Shown here piece after piece: positions 1-10,870 of a stretch of 64,000 nucleotides of DNA. A program made the position numbers and the translations under genes. This DNA is from Macrothele yani (lineage: Eukaryota; Arthropoda; Arachnida; Araneae; Macrothelidae). Within the stretch, counting starts at the first letter, position 1. The number at the start of each line of letters is the position of its first letter. The stretch is taken from positions 28,549,001 through 28,613,000 of the forward strand of contig CM077011.1 of assembly GCA_039090855.1 (NCBI GenBank). The letters are read 5' to 3'. The notes under the pieces were generated by a model, which did not search any database, was not told the origin of the DNA, and worked only from the letters and a program-made list of their open reading frames with translations.

Positions 1-1503
1 ATGATCCTTTATTTCGTATTTTTTACGATGTGCAATTTCGCCGCTAGAGAGCGTAAATGCAGATGATGTCGAATTCAAAAATACTTTTTATTCCACATAT
101 TTGCTTCTAAACATCCAATTGAAAAAAATATTTTACCTTTCGATTCCATTTATGTCGAAGAGTATTTTAGATATAGTTAATTTTTCAAATTACGCATAGA
201 TTTTCCGCTAGGGGGCGTAAAAGTAAATTACCACTTCCTCGATAACTCTTCTTCTAAATCTCCGATTTGAAAAATTTTTGCTTCGGCAGATGCACCTCGG
301 GATGGAAAATGTTTCGCATATAATTTTAAATTTTTGGTAAAGAATACTTTAGCGACCAGGGAGCGTAAGTGTTAATTTTTGCTTCTGATGTGTTTGCCAT
401 AAAATCTGAGCTTCTAAAATATCGATTGAAAAAATTCTTTCGTGGACTGATGCCACTCACATCGATAAACCTTTTTGGAATATTTTCTTCTTAAAATATT
501 CCACAGTTTCTCCGCCAGCGGGCGTAGATATATATTTTATTTTTGTCAATATCTCTACTTCTAGGAGTCCGATTTGAAAAATTTCTTCTTTGTTGGATAG
601 TGTTTTCAGTGTGACATGTTTTTCATATAATTTCAAAATTTTCAAGTAATTCATAGACTTTCCGTTAGGGGACGTAGAGGTAAATTGTGGTCCCCCCTAT
701 ATCTATGCTTCTAAATCTCCGATTTGAAAAATTCTTTCTGCACCGGATACAGCTCCTGATGGGAAATTGTTTGCACATAATTTCTAATTTTCGCAAAAAA
801 AATGGTTTGGACACTAGTGGGCGTAAATCTTAATTTCCGCTTTCGATGCATTTGCAGCAAAATATGAGCTTCTAAATTCTCAGTTGAAGAAAAACGTCGT
901 TTGTAGACGGATACTACTCGTGTCGACAAACCTATTAGAAACATTTTCTTCTTAAAATAATGCATGGTTTCTACGCCAGGGGCGTAGATATATATCTTAT
1001 TTTGTCAATACCTCTACTTCTAGGAGACCGATTTGAAAAGTTCCTTCTTTGTTGGATGGCGTTTCCAGTGCGAAATGTTTTTTCTATAAATTCAAAATTT
1101 TAAAGTAAATCATAGACTTTCCGCTAGGGGGCACAAAGGTAAATTGCGTTTTCTGCGTTATTTCTGCTTCTTAAACTCCGATTTGAGAAATTCTTCCTGT
1201 ATCGCATACAAGACCTGATCGAAAATATTTTTCTCATAATTTCGAATGTTTGGTAAAGAATGGTTTGGCCACCAGGGAGCATAAGTGTTAATTTGTGCTT
1301 CTGATGTATTTGTAGCAAAATCTGGGCTCCTGAAAACTCGACTAAATTTATTTTTTTGGACTAATGCCGCTGATATGGAAAAACTTTTTGGAATACTTTC
1401 TTCCTAAAATAATGCATGGTTTTCCCACTAGGGGACGTAAAGTCACATCTTATTTTTGTCGATATCTCTGTTTCTAAGAGACCGATTTGAAAAATCCTTT
1501 TTA
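1..1503 (+). repeat. Satellite-like array of ~152-bp monomers in ~456-bp three-monomer units
   Basis: Three alternating monomer types are seen. Type A carries a 'ccgctagggggcgtaaa'-like box at about 206, 661 and 1120. Type B carries 'gccaccagggagcgtaa' at about 353, 810 and 1268. Type C carries 'cgccaggggcgtag' at about 513 and 973. Each type recurs every 455-459 bp, so the basic monomer is ~152 bp and the higher-order unit has three monomers. Each monomer also contains a 'tccgatttgaaaaattc' segment. The array is cut by the window start and by a Tc1-like element at 1504. Related arrays lie at 12955-13198, 26338-28195 and, reversed, 53250-54376. Short open frames in it are not coding. Confidence 0.85.
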
Positions 1504-2480
1504 CACTGGCGGAAAGTGAAAAAAGAACACCAAGAAGGAATTGGCGGACGATCATGAAATTTACATATGTTAATGGGATCGAGTTTACGTAGGTGTGATG
1601 TTAATTTCGGGGCCAACCGGTGAGCGCTTACGCCACAGCACGGCATAGTATGCAAATTATCGTTGGTGGTATTTAAGGAGTACAGCGAAGTGAATGTAAT
1701 CAGTCGTCGGCGTACGGACACGTGCGAAGACCCTGAAGAAGCTGCAATGCCTGGACATGGAAGACGTGTACGATTTCAGTAGCTATCGGACTTTGAGCGA
1801 GGTCGTCTAGTCGGATTCCGCGAGGCCGGGTGGTCGTATCGTCGTATTGCGGAGCGAATTGGGAGGGAAGTATCGGTGGTGGTACGATGGTGGCGTAGAT
1901 GGTCCGAGGAACATTCCCACACGAGAAGACGTTGAACCGGGAGTCACAGACGGACTGATGAGCTGACCGATCGACGCATAAGAAGAGCGGCGTTGTCAAG
2001 CAGAACATCCACTGCGACGCAAATCCGAGCTGCCGTTGCACCTGCGGTGACTGTGCGAACAATCCGCAACCGTCTACTGGATGCAGGACTACGTGCACGT
2101 GTGCCTCTGGCATGTGTACCTCTGACTCCAGCCCACCGTCAGGAACGGCTGCAGTGGTGTCGCCAACGTCTGCACTGGAGAACGTAATGACGATCTGTCG
2201 TGTCCAGCGAAGAAAGCAGATTCTGCTTGGGAGCCTCCGATGGCCGTATGCGTGTTCGCAGACGCACAGGGGAGCGTCTCCACCCTTCTTGCATCCGCCA
2301 GCGACACACAGGGCCTACACCTTGTCTCCTGGTGTGAGGAGCGATCAGCCATCACTCCCGTACACAACTAGTGTTTGTACCGGGTACGTTCTGGCACCTG
2401 CCATCCGGGACCCAACTATCTGGCCGCGGTCAAATTGGCTTACGACGCCACGTTTTTCTATTACTGGCAAACGTTACTGT
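1504..2480 (+). mobile_element. Tc1-like DNA transposon, 3'-truncated
   Basis: The element begins CACTGG at 1504 after a TA (1502-1503), inside the satellite. Its first ~45 bp, including 'aacaccaagaagg', resemble the terminal repeat of the next element at 2568. No matching right-hand terminal repeat is found before 2566, so the 3' end is lost or replaced. The stretch from about 2400 to 2566 no longer reads as transposase and its origin is unclear. Confidence 0.7.
1747..2400 (+). pseudogene. Tc1-like transposase remnant
   Basis: From the ATG at 1747 the conceptual protein shows a Tc1-type paired helix-turn-helix N-terminus: a 'SDFERGRLVGFREAGWSYR' segment, then 'TVRTIRNRLLDAGLRAR'. A segment around 2195-2275 resembles the first catalytic Asp region (ESRFCLGASDGRMR-like), with the Asp itself altered to 'SSEESRF'. 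There is a stop near codon 12, another near 1934, and at least one frameshift near 2185-2200. The D/E motifs of the second half are absent. It is a dead fragment of a normally ~340-residue transposase that would cut and paste DNA at TA sites. Confidence 0.75.
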
Positions 2481-2567
2481 TTGCACACAGAGGTTAGGTA
2501 TGCACAATATATAGTAGACGCACGTGACGCTGGTATCAGGTGGTACCTGGTTCCAGCCCTGAATATA
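2481..2567. other. Short unassigned junction
   Basis: Sequence between the decayed Tc1 and the TA target of the next Tc1. It contains no recognisable motif. Confidence 0.5.
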
Positions 2568-3960
2568 CACTGCTGGCCACCCAAAATGCAACACCAAGAA
2601 GGACACGAGATAGCAAAGCCAGATTTACTGAACACATAACAACAGATACAAAGATGAAACGATTGAGCTTACAGGCCCGTGCGACTTACGGAGAACGCAG
2701 ACATTAATAGTTCGTGTGGCCCCCATGGCTGGCAATAACGGCCGCTACACGCCGCGGCATCGAAAGAAAGAGGCTTTGGATGTGGGCTTGGGGTATGTCT
2801 GTCCAGGCTGCTTCCACACGTTGCCACAATTCATCACGGGTGGTGCTTGCCGGGCCACTCGGTTGCCGATCAACGACCAGACGTGTTCGATGGGCGACAT
2901 ATCGGGAGAAAAGGTGGGCCACGGCAGCAGTGACATCTGGTGGGCCGTGAAGAATTGTAGCACGATGCGTGCCACGTGCGGGCTCGCATTATCTTGTTGA
3001 AACGTGGCCGCTGGCAGGTCCTGCAAGTAAGGGAGGACTACAGGCTCCAAAACGTCGGAGATGGTGCGGTGGCTGTTGAGTGTACCGGTGATGTGCACCA
3101 GAGGAGTGCGGGTGTCATATCCAATTGCGCCCCAAACCATAACGCCAGGCGACGGACCGCTATGGTGATGCATAATGCAGGCGTCATACAGTCTCTCGCC
3201 GCGGTGCCGCCACACGCGGATCCGACCATCGTGGTGTTACAGGCAGAAGCGGGATTCGTCGGAGAAGACAATGCCGTGCCATTCCGTAGTCCAGGTGCGG
3301 CGTTGAACGGCCCACTGCCACCACATTCGCCGGTGGTGTAACGTCAATGGTAATCGGAGCAATGGGCGCAGTGCGACAAGACCCCGCACCTGCAGATGAC
3401 GTCGAACGGTACGTGCTGACACAGGTTGTTGCGCAACACACCCTAATTCCTGCGCTAACGTTCGTGATGTGGCGGTGCGAGCCGTCAATTCCCGCAGCAC
3501 AACATGCCGGTCCTCTCGTTTGGTGGTGTGCTGCGGCTGCGGCAATCGCTCACGTCGGTCAGCCCATCTCTCCTGTGCCCACCGAATCCATACTCGCCTC
3601 ACTGTGGCTGGATGTCGTCCCACACGGGCGCCGATGTCTCGGTACGATAAACCGCTGTCGCGATAAGCCACTATTCGTCCTCTGTCGAACTCCGAAACTT
3701 GCTGGAATGACTGCCGTATTCTGCGACGAGGCATCAGGAAGCTTCGCATGCGCAGGTCAGGCAGCACAACACACTTCCAGTACTTACCTTCTGTGCACCC
3801 TTTTATACAGTGCTTCCCGGTGGCGTGCCGGTCGCACATGATTTGCATATGCCCTGCAATGCTAATCGTTTGCATGTCCTCTCGCGGGCAACGCATGCTG
3901 CGAATTCCAAGCCAATCGGATGCTTCCTTCTAGGTGTTGCATTTTGGGTGGCCAGCAGTG
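2568..3960 (-). mobile_element. Complete Tc1-like element with terminal inverted repeats and TA duplication
   Basis: The terminal inverted repeats at 2568-2602 and 3926-3960 match at 34 of 35 bases and begin CACTGCTGGCCACCC. TA dinucleotides flank both sides (2566-2567 and 3961-3962), as expected for Tc1/mariner integration. The element is 1393 bp and holds one transposase on the minus strand. The near-perfect ends suggest a fairly recent insertion despite the coding lesions. Confidence 0.92.
2704..3734 (-). pseudogene. Tc1 transposase, near full length, one nonsense and one frameshift
   Basis: Cut-and-paste transposase of the Tc1 family (DD34E). The start is the Met of 'MPRRRIRQSF' at 3734, which gives the usual ~340 codons. 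The N-terminal helix-turn-helix includes 'SEFDRGRIVAYRDSGLSYRD'. The catalytic residues are Asp in 'VFSDESRF', Asp in 'FQQDNASPH' and Glu in 'MSPIEHVW', with 34 residues between the last two. An in-frame TAA at 3237-3239 interrupts 'SRFCL/HHDGRIR', and the frame continues intact after it. A frameshift near 2840-2855 separates the last ~45 residues ('SMPRRVAAVIASHGGH'). Otherwise it is well preserved. Confidence 0.88.
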
Positions 3961-4120
3961 TAAGAATACAGGCACTCAAAAGAAAGTTAAATTTGATTAA
4001 ACAGAGGGCGAGTCGAAAGTTTTGCAATATATGCCTAAACGCATATGCTGTGGCGTGTATGTCACGTATTTAAACTAGTTCAAGATGCGCAGCGCACTGC
4101 AGTCAGTCGAAAGGGATATA

Positions 4121-4330
4121 TTTTTATTGGAATTTTAGCGACCGCCATGAGCATCAGTGAGCTCTAAGCAGTCGCCCGTCCCTAATTTAGGGCCACTGGT
4201 TCCAGGGAAAGTAGAGAGCCAGCGCCGTAAGACAAACACAACATCTATGCTTCACCGGGATTCGAACCTGGTCCTATCTCGGGCCAATGACCTGAAGCCA
4301 TCTCTTAAAACACTGCGCCACAGGGGCGGC
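4121..4330 (-). mobile_element. tRNA-derived SINE, family 1 (copy a)
   Basis: On the minus strand it reads GCCGCCCC-TGTGGCGCAG (A box), a 'GGTTCGAATCC' B box, then a unique core ('ggcactggctctc', 'aattagggacgggcgac', 'cggtcgctaaa') ending in an A-rich tail near 4121. Six further copies of the same ~220-bp unit occur in the window. The SINE lies inside the mariner, so it inserted later. Confidence 0.88.
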
Positions 4331-4429
4331 AAAAGAGATATAAAGTGGTAGTCGTTGCTGTGAACAGCATTGCATGCTGTCGTTGTGTCTGTGGTTGGGA
4401 CGCCTAAAAGATAAACAGTCACAACCGGC

Positions 4430-5386
4430 TAATTAGGAAACTTTTGCTTTACGAGTTTGAACACGGTCGTAACGCTGCTCAAACAACATGAAACATTTGT
4501 CTTGCGAAAGGGGAAGGTTCCGTGGACCACAGCACCGCAACCAGATGGTTCAAGAAATTCCGCTCAGGTGACACAAACCGTAGCGATCAGCCAAGGTCAG
4601 GTTGGCCGCGAACCGTGGATTCAGAGGCCGTGCGCCAGACCGTACAGACAAATCCGACAACCAGCACTCGGAGATTATCAGGCGAGCTCGGCATATCACA
4701 GACCACCGTGGTTTGTCACCTTCAGGACCTCGGCAAGGCCTACAGGAGCTGTCGCATTATCTCTCACGAACTGATGCTAGTTGAAGCAAACCACCGTGTG
4801 GAAGTGTGCACCAGACTCCTAGAAACCCCGCGCGATATGCCTTTTATCCAGATAATTGTTACGTGCGATGAAAAGTGGGCCTATTTCCGTAATTTTAATA
4901 CACAACGGCAGTTATTGAGCCCGGGACAGCTTCCTGAACCTGTTGCCAAACGTTGGCGTTCGAGGGGATAATCCATTGCGAATTTGTTCCAGACTGCAAA
5001 CCATCAACGTTAACCTCTACTCTGAACATCTGTAGCGTATGCATGTCCTTTTCGGAGGAGAAGAACCCGACACTGATGAACAGAAAGCGCGCTGCCTTTC
5101 AACAGGACAACGCTCGGCCTCATACCGCGTGAACGACCCAGGCAAAACTCCAGGAATTTGAGGGCATCGAACTGATACTACACCCAGCATATAGTCCGGA
5201 TACTGCCTCGTCGGATTATTACTTATTTCAGTCCATGGCCCACTTCCTTCGCGGGCGGCTCTTCAACAACCAGGAGGTGGTGGGAGCTGGGATGAAGGAG
5301 TTCTTCGCCTCGAAATCAAAGAACTGGCAGACAGATGGCTAAAGACGGTGCAACACGATGGCCTATACTTTGAATGCTAGTCAGCT
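4430..5386 (+). pseudogene. Mariner transposase remnant
   Basis: Best preserved at 4522-4971. This stretch holds the helix-turn-helix part ('STATRWFKKFRSGD', 'RRLSGELGISQTTV'), the mariner 'SHELMLVEANHRVEVCTRLL' linker and the first catalytic Asp in 'TCDEKWAYF'. Past a TAA at about 4969 the frame changes repeatedly. Pieces of the second Asp motif (near 5100-5130, 'QQDNARPHTA'-like) and of 'YSPDTASSDYY' (near 5190-5220) can be read only across frames. The family normally encodes ~345 residues. At least three frameshifts or stops make it inactive. Confidence 0.85.
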
Positions 5387-5459
5387 TTCGCTGTAAAGGT
5401 ACGTATGAAGACATAAAGTGATCCAAATATTGCAAAACGTTCGACTCACCCTCCCACAA

Positions 5460-6379
5460 TACCTCTTAATCACCTTCTCTGTGTGTTTCTGTTTCCTTAT
5501 GTAAATTTCGTTACTTCTTGGTTAAGGATTTTCTCTCTGAATGGAACATTACTTCCGCGAAAGCTTTACATCCTGACAGTGTGCCAGAACAAAATATATG
5601 GACGACGTTAAATGTGAATAGTGTATGGTGGTGGTGGTGGAGCGCTGATTGAGAATACATTGTATTGAACTGAAATAGCGAAAGCGATTAAAGTTTGTTT
5701 GATATCTAGCGCTGATTGAGAATACATTGTATTGAACTGAAATAGCGAAAGCGATTAAAGTTTGTTTGATATCTATGTGAATCAACGATTTCCTATTGTT
5801 GTTATATAATTGAAGATTGACGTGTCAGTGGATAAATTACAATGTGACGAGTTCATTGTATGATGTCCCAAAGTTTCAGTGGAGTATACAGAAGAAACTG
5901 AAATAATGATTCTTTCAACCATGCCGTTAGCACAATATTTACTTAGTTATTTTGAGAAGTGTGAATTATATGTTCAACGAAGCTGTCTAAGAACATTAAA
6001 TAATTAATTAGTTCACACGTTATACAACCTCTTCAAAGGTACTAAAATACTACAGATAAAGATGCAGGCTCCAGAAATAAATAAAGTGAACCGTCATTCT
6101 CATTGAGTACATACGTTTAATGCTTGAATAAGTGTAAGGTTGTATCTGGAACCAACTGATACCGTAAATCAATTTCTCGTTTCAGACGGCTGCACGAATC
6201 ATAACAGGCAATGGGTATGGATAATAATAGTAATAAACTGCAAGGTTGGAAAAGCAAAATTCTGCATGGTAAATACCCAAAGTCCTTAGATCCTTAAAAC
6301 ATTTACAAAACCTCCCCACTAAAATGGTTAAAAATAGGTCAGGTTTATCCAGAAATTGAGGGATTCTTCATTGGGACTC
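5460..6379. other. Non-coding stretch with an exact tandem duplication
   Basis: No gene or transposon signature is seen apart from the 67-bp tandem duplication described separately. Confidence 0.5.
5641..5774. repeat. Exact 2 x 67-bp tandem duplication
   Basis: The 67-bp unit beginning 'agcgctgattgagaatac' occurs at 5641-5707 and again at 5708-5774 without a difference. Identical copies imply a very recent duplication or an assembly artefact. Confidence 0.95.
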
Positions 6380-7147
6380 AAGATCGCGTTATCGCAACCC
6401 AGAACTACAAGAAAGACATAATGAAAGTTGTAGATGATGACATCTGTAGAATGTGTGGAACAGCCAGTGAAACCATAGAACGCATTTTTGCCGGCTGCTC
6501 TCTTCTTGCCTCAAAACAATATTAACAGACACGACAAAGAACAAGATCCATTATCAACAGACACGATCAAGTAACCAAGAACCTACGCCAAGAGCTTAGC
6601 GTTACTTATGGCCTTATCCAAGGCTATATACTCCATTTTATTACAAGTACCAGCCAGAATCTATTCTCGAAAATTAGAATTGCATCATGTATTGGGACAA
6701 ACCTATCATCACAGAAAATACCACTGATCACAACCAACTTGATATTGTACTTGTAGACAAAAAAACTGAAGAAGACACAACTGACAGATGTAGCGGTTGC
6801 ACTTACGGAAAATATCCGAAGAACGGTATCGAAGAAAATCTTGAAATATGTGAACCTGCGAATCCGAAGGATCTGAAAACAAAGCATAACACACAGATAG
6901 TACCAGTTATCACTTCTTCTGCAACCGCAGTGGTACAAAATAACTTTATGCAAAATCTCGGGAAATTAGGACTGTCACAGAGGCTGCTTCACCCAATATA
7001 AAAACCAGTCATTCTACAAAGTTGCCATATCACGAGAAAATTCCTGAATTTCCAGGCTTGAGATGAATATCTCCCCATTATGCTCTCGGCTCTGGCCGAG
7101 AAATTCGACCACAAGAGAAATAATAATAATAATAATAATAATAATAA
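6380..7147 (+). mobile_element. R4/Dong-like LINE, decayed 3' end ending in (TAA)n
   Basis: The conceptual translation shows the C-terminal zinc knuckle of a restriction-like endonuclease LINE ('RMCGTASETIERIFAGC') near 6450-6500. Around 6687-6780 it shows 'YWDKPIITENT' and 'DIVLVDKKTEEDT', the PD..D/K nuclease core. Stops and frameshifts are frequent. The 3' untranslated part ends in an (ATA)n/(TAA)n tract at 7121-7147. The family is the same as the neighbour at 7148-9190. Confidence 0.75.
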
Positions 7148-7211
7148 GTCCACAGTAGTTCTGCCTAGCACTAATGTAATATAATAAGCCTCATAATAAT
7201 ATAGCCCACTG

Positions 7212-8683
7212 TGGTTCTGTTTAGCACCCAACCCGCTGTCAAACATGCTCAAAGAAAGCAAGTATGGGTTTACCATCAAGTGCAACAAAACCAACAAGTA
7301 TAAGCTCTCCCACTTTATGTACAGGGATAACGTCAAGCTGTAAGCATCGTCGCAGCAATCCGGATCACCGAGGGCTTCAGCAATGACGTCGTGATGCAAT
7401 TCAGCCTAGAGAAATGCAAGATACAAGGTATGAACAAAGGAAGGCATGATGCACGTAGCTACCGATTGAAGACTGGAGAACAGAGCGCAGCTATAGAGGA
7501 AGGAGAAGCCTATAGGTACCTTGGTATGCTTCAGGCACAACGCCTAGAACATAAAGAAATCCAAACCAGTCAAGCCGCCAAATACAACCAAAGGCTGAGG
7601 AGACTAATGAAGACCAAGCTCAACGCTCGCTACATCAACACATACGCAGTTCCAGTCCTCACGTATTCCTTCGGAATCACCAAGTGGACCACAACAGAGC
7701 TTGAGGAAATAATGCGCAATACCAGAACAACCCTCACTAAACGTCGCTAGCACCACCCGGAAGTCAGCAGTAGGAAGGCTGATCATTGGACTGGCAGAAG
7801 GAGGACGGGGAATGATTGATCTCATTGATCTCCTGGAACACCGAGGCAAAGAAATCAGCAGACTTAGAAAATACTTCCATCAGAGCATGGGGCTGTTCAC
7901 CAAGCGATAAACCAAAGTGACAAGAAGTACACAGTCCTAGACCTCTCTACTCAAAACATCGACATTGGAAAGAGGGAGCCAAAACAAGAAGCTTGGCTAG
8001 GGGCCAGAAAGTCCTACACGGAAGGCACTACAACGATCTGCAATCCGGCCATGTGGATAAGGCTGCCTCCAATGCATGGCTAAGAAACGGATAACTCTTC
8101 CCCGAGATCGAAAGGTTCCTGATAGCTATACAAGATCAAGTTGTAAACACCAGAAACTACCGGAAACGTATCCTGAAGGACACGCCAGTGGAAAGCGACA
8201 CATGTCGGCAATGCCATCAAGCACCAGAGACCATCCAACATATCACAGCAGGGTGCAGTGTCCACACACAAACAGAGTACACGAACACGCACAATCAAGT
8301 CGCCAAGATCCACCATCAGAAATTGGCAAGAAAGCACCACCTCATTACAACTGAGCCTGTCCCCTACTACAAGTATGAGCCAACAACGCTTCTAGAAAAC
8401 AACACCCACAAGATGTACTGAGACAGATTGATCAGAACAGATGAGATCATTTCCCACAATCGGCCCGACATCGTCCTGGTCTACAAGGAGAAGAAGTCAA
8501 CATACCCCGTTGACATAGCCGTGACCAACACGTGCAACATCCAAAAGGCGCACGTAGAGAAGCTGTCAAAGTATAACGACTTACGATACGAAGTCAAGGA
8601 AATGTGGCATACGGAGAACCTCACCACCGTCCCCATAGTAATATCAGCCACAGGAGTTGTACCTAAGACCATTCACAGCTGAT
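7212..8683 (+). pseudogene. R4/Dong-like LINE polyprotein C-terminus (RT end + restriction-like endonuclease)
   Basis: The YMDD box is degraded to 'FMYRDNVKL' near 7316. It is followed by a frameshift and then 'MQFSLEKCKIQGM' (7391 onward). The thumb-like region 'YRYLGMLQ...INTYAVPVLTYSFGITKW' is read at about 7510-7690. Another frameshift leads to 'GGRGMIDLIDLLEHRG' near 7800. The zinc motif 'CRQCHQAPETIQHITAGC' lies at 8200-8250. The nuclease core 'RPDIVLVYKEKKSTYPVDIA' lies at 8461-8520. The tail 'VPIVISATGVVPKTIHS' ends with a stop at 8680-8682. An in-frame TGA near 8419 replaces a codon that is normally Trp ('YWDR'). The protein would nick the target and prime reverse transcription; this copy cannot. 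Confidence 0.8.
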
Positions 8684-8710
8684 AAATACACAGTTGACAT
8701 GGACCAGGAA

Positions 8711-8967
8711 CATCAAATAGAAGTCATCGCTCTTTCCACGTTTGTAAGTGAGTCCCGGAAAAATTTCTCATCGGCCGCCACCGGTGAGTCCCCAGCATTA
8801 TGCGGGGCTCCAAAGAAGCAACCTGCCTGCCATGTGGTTTGGCAGTTTGTCGTTTGTGAGTCCGGCGCGTAGCTGGAAGACCGGGGTTCGATTCCCAGTG
8901 GCGGCCGATGAGAATTTCATCCGTGACTCACTAATAAACGTGGAAAGAGCGATGACTTCTATTTGAT
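8711..8967. mobile_element. Inverted-repeat (foldback) element with a tRNA-like B box
   Basis: A ~70-bp left arm (8711-8780, 'atcaaatagaagtcatcgct...cggccgcca') is repeated inverted at 8899-8967 with few differences. The ~118-bp centre contains 'ccggggttcgattcccag' (8881-8898), which resembles a tRNA T-arm / RNA polymerase III B box directly abutting the right arm. It sits in the 3' untranslated region of the LINE. Its superfamily cannot be assigned. Confidence 0.8.
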
Positions 8968-9190
8968 TCACAGCTGTATATAGACCCTAGACCTTCAACC
9001 AAACACCTACATGGAACTACTGAAGGCAGCTATCCTGAACACTTGTAAGACAGTATGGAAGTTCCTGGACAACTGAGAGAAAGAAATACCACTTCCCAGT
9101 CTTGGTACGTCATACCCGTCCCGGAAGGAAGAGAAAAACCACAGGAAGAGGTAGGTGGAATCACCTTTAATTATAATAATAATAATAATA

Positions 9191-9410
9191 ACACTTGTTC
9201 CTAGGAGAGTAACACATGGAACTTGGATAAATAATAATAATAATAATATACAATAGCTATCCTGAACATTTGTAGAATAGTAAGGAAGTTCCTGGACAAT
9301 TAAAAAAAAAACACTTCTCAGTTCTCAGACGTGTACCCGTCCCGGAAGGAAGAGAAAAAATCCTCCCAAAAAGAGAGAGAGGTGGAATCTTTAGTAGTAA
9401 TAATAATGAA
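9191..9410 (+). mobile_element. Third R4/Dong-like LINE 3' UTR fragment between TAA tracts
   Basis: The stretch 'agctatcctgaacatttgta...cccgtcccggaaggaagag' at about 9251-9360 repeats the 3' UTR at 9028-9130 with modest divergence. It lies between (TAA)n tracts at 9223-9246 and 9396-9408. This is the third copy of the same 3' end in 3 kb. Confidence 0.75.
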
Positions 9411-10870
9411 ATGGCGATGGATTATTCCCACTGAATTTAATTAAAATCCATGGTTCATAAGATCTGTTATCTCACACCGGTCCCGGATTTCATTTTTTAT
9501 TGTTTGTTGCTGCGTAGCGGTGGTAGTCCTTGGAATACAAAAGGCCGCGAGTCAATGTATGTGCTTGCGTGTGTACCTCACATGAGGTGTAATAGAAGAA
9601 GAAGAGGAAAAATAATAGAAATTGAAAAAAACATGGCGTCACAAGGAAATGGAAGACGAAAAAAGTGATAATAAGATGCGAAACACATCTAACGATTTAA
9701 CATTGCATACTTGCGAGGAATTTATAAAGCAAAAACAAGGACAACGCTACAGGATCAATTAAACAAGACTTAAGACACAAAATCCCTCCCGCCCCTTTCT
9801 TCTGATAGCGTGGCGGAAGCTGAAAGCGATGCGTGGGATGAATAATAAGACACGTGGGAGTTGAAAACACCTTTCGATTACGGGGAAGGAAAAAGTCGAG
9901 GACTTGCCGTTTCACTTTCAAGCAGATGTTCCCGTACAACTGGGCGTTATTTCGTCATCATTACTTCAGTTGAATATATTAAAAACAAGAGTTTTGGATT
10001 TAACCTTCGAATATTCCGATTAGTTGTCTGCATGTTTTCAGATGCTCGAAATCTAAGAAATGTCTATACTTGAGCTGCGTTGAAATTTCAATGACAAAGA
10101 AAGAAACAATTAAATGCGCAGCCCAGTTTCACCTCTGGTCATAAATTGGTGCATCGGACCTTCCAAACGTATTATACTGAGACTTACAATCAACTGCACT
10201 GTCTGTCATTTGAATGTGTCCAGTAGAGTTCCTGATATATCGAAGAAGTTTAGACTCTTGAAACCATAACACAAGAAAACTAGTGCTAGTTAGCGATTGC
10301 TTGCACTTTAACAACCAGTTGATATCACATTATCACATATATTAATCACTTTTTATCATTCTCTGCATTTCAGAATAAAAATATCAACTGAAATTAAAGG
10401 GAGTATCGTTAGTTCCTCTTGAAACGTATACCTTAAATATTGATGGCACACAGCATGTAGTATTTGGATTTCATTAAACATAAAAATACCTTATGGGTTC
10501 TTATCACCAAGAAAATTCATCTATTTTTGTTTAGGTGCTTTTGCTTGTTCATAAGGAGAAGTAAATATTTTTTCTCTGCTGTGTACTTTTAGCAGTTCTG
10601 AATTTTTTTACTTTGGCATTTTCTTTGTCTTTCATTCATCTGAAGTTCTAGTTTACATTTGTGGGCGTCAAACATGCAGAAGAAATGGTGTACCGGGTTA
10701 AGGATGTTAGAAATTAATGGGAGAAACTTCATAATCGTAATATTTTTCTCTTTCGTAACACCGTGGTTTGAGACCAAAATTTTCATTATGATTTGGGGAA
10801 ACAAAAGATAATTTTTAGGACCAGGAAAGAATAAATTAATACTGGATTTTGTCAACGTCAGTTCCACTTT
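9411..10870. other. No gene or repeat recognised
   Basis: Ordinary AT-rich non-coding sequence. A short purine-rich (gaa)n-like patch at about 9594-9612 is the only structure noted. Confidence 0.5.

Larger units (their letters stand above)
4000..5459 (+). mobile_element. Mariner-family element with nested SINE
   Basis: Inverted ends at about 4000-4030 and 5428-5459 share 'GTCGAA.GTTTTGCAATAT' and are flanked by TA (3998-3999 and 5460-5461). A tRNA-SINE in reverse (4121-4330) interrupts the 5' untranslated part. The element carries one decayed transposase on the plus strand. Confidence 0.85.
7148..9190 (+). mobile_element. R4/Dong-like LINE, 5'-truncated, bounded by TAA repeats
   Basis: The element runs from the end of one TAA tract (7147) to another (9169-9190). 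It keeps the C-terminal part of the reverse transcriptase and the restriction-like endonuclease. The 3' untranslated region holds an inverted-repeat insertion (8711-8967) and ends 'gtggaatcacctttaattataa' before (TAA)n. Dong of Bombyx is known to insert in TAA repeats, and the junctions here fit that habit. Confidence 0.75.

Noticed and set aside
1..1503. CRISPR-like regularly spaced repeats
   Set aside because: The monomers are ~152 bp, contiguous and diverged, without unique spacers; the genome is eukaryotic.
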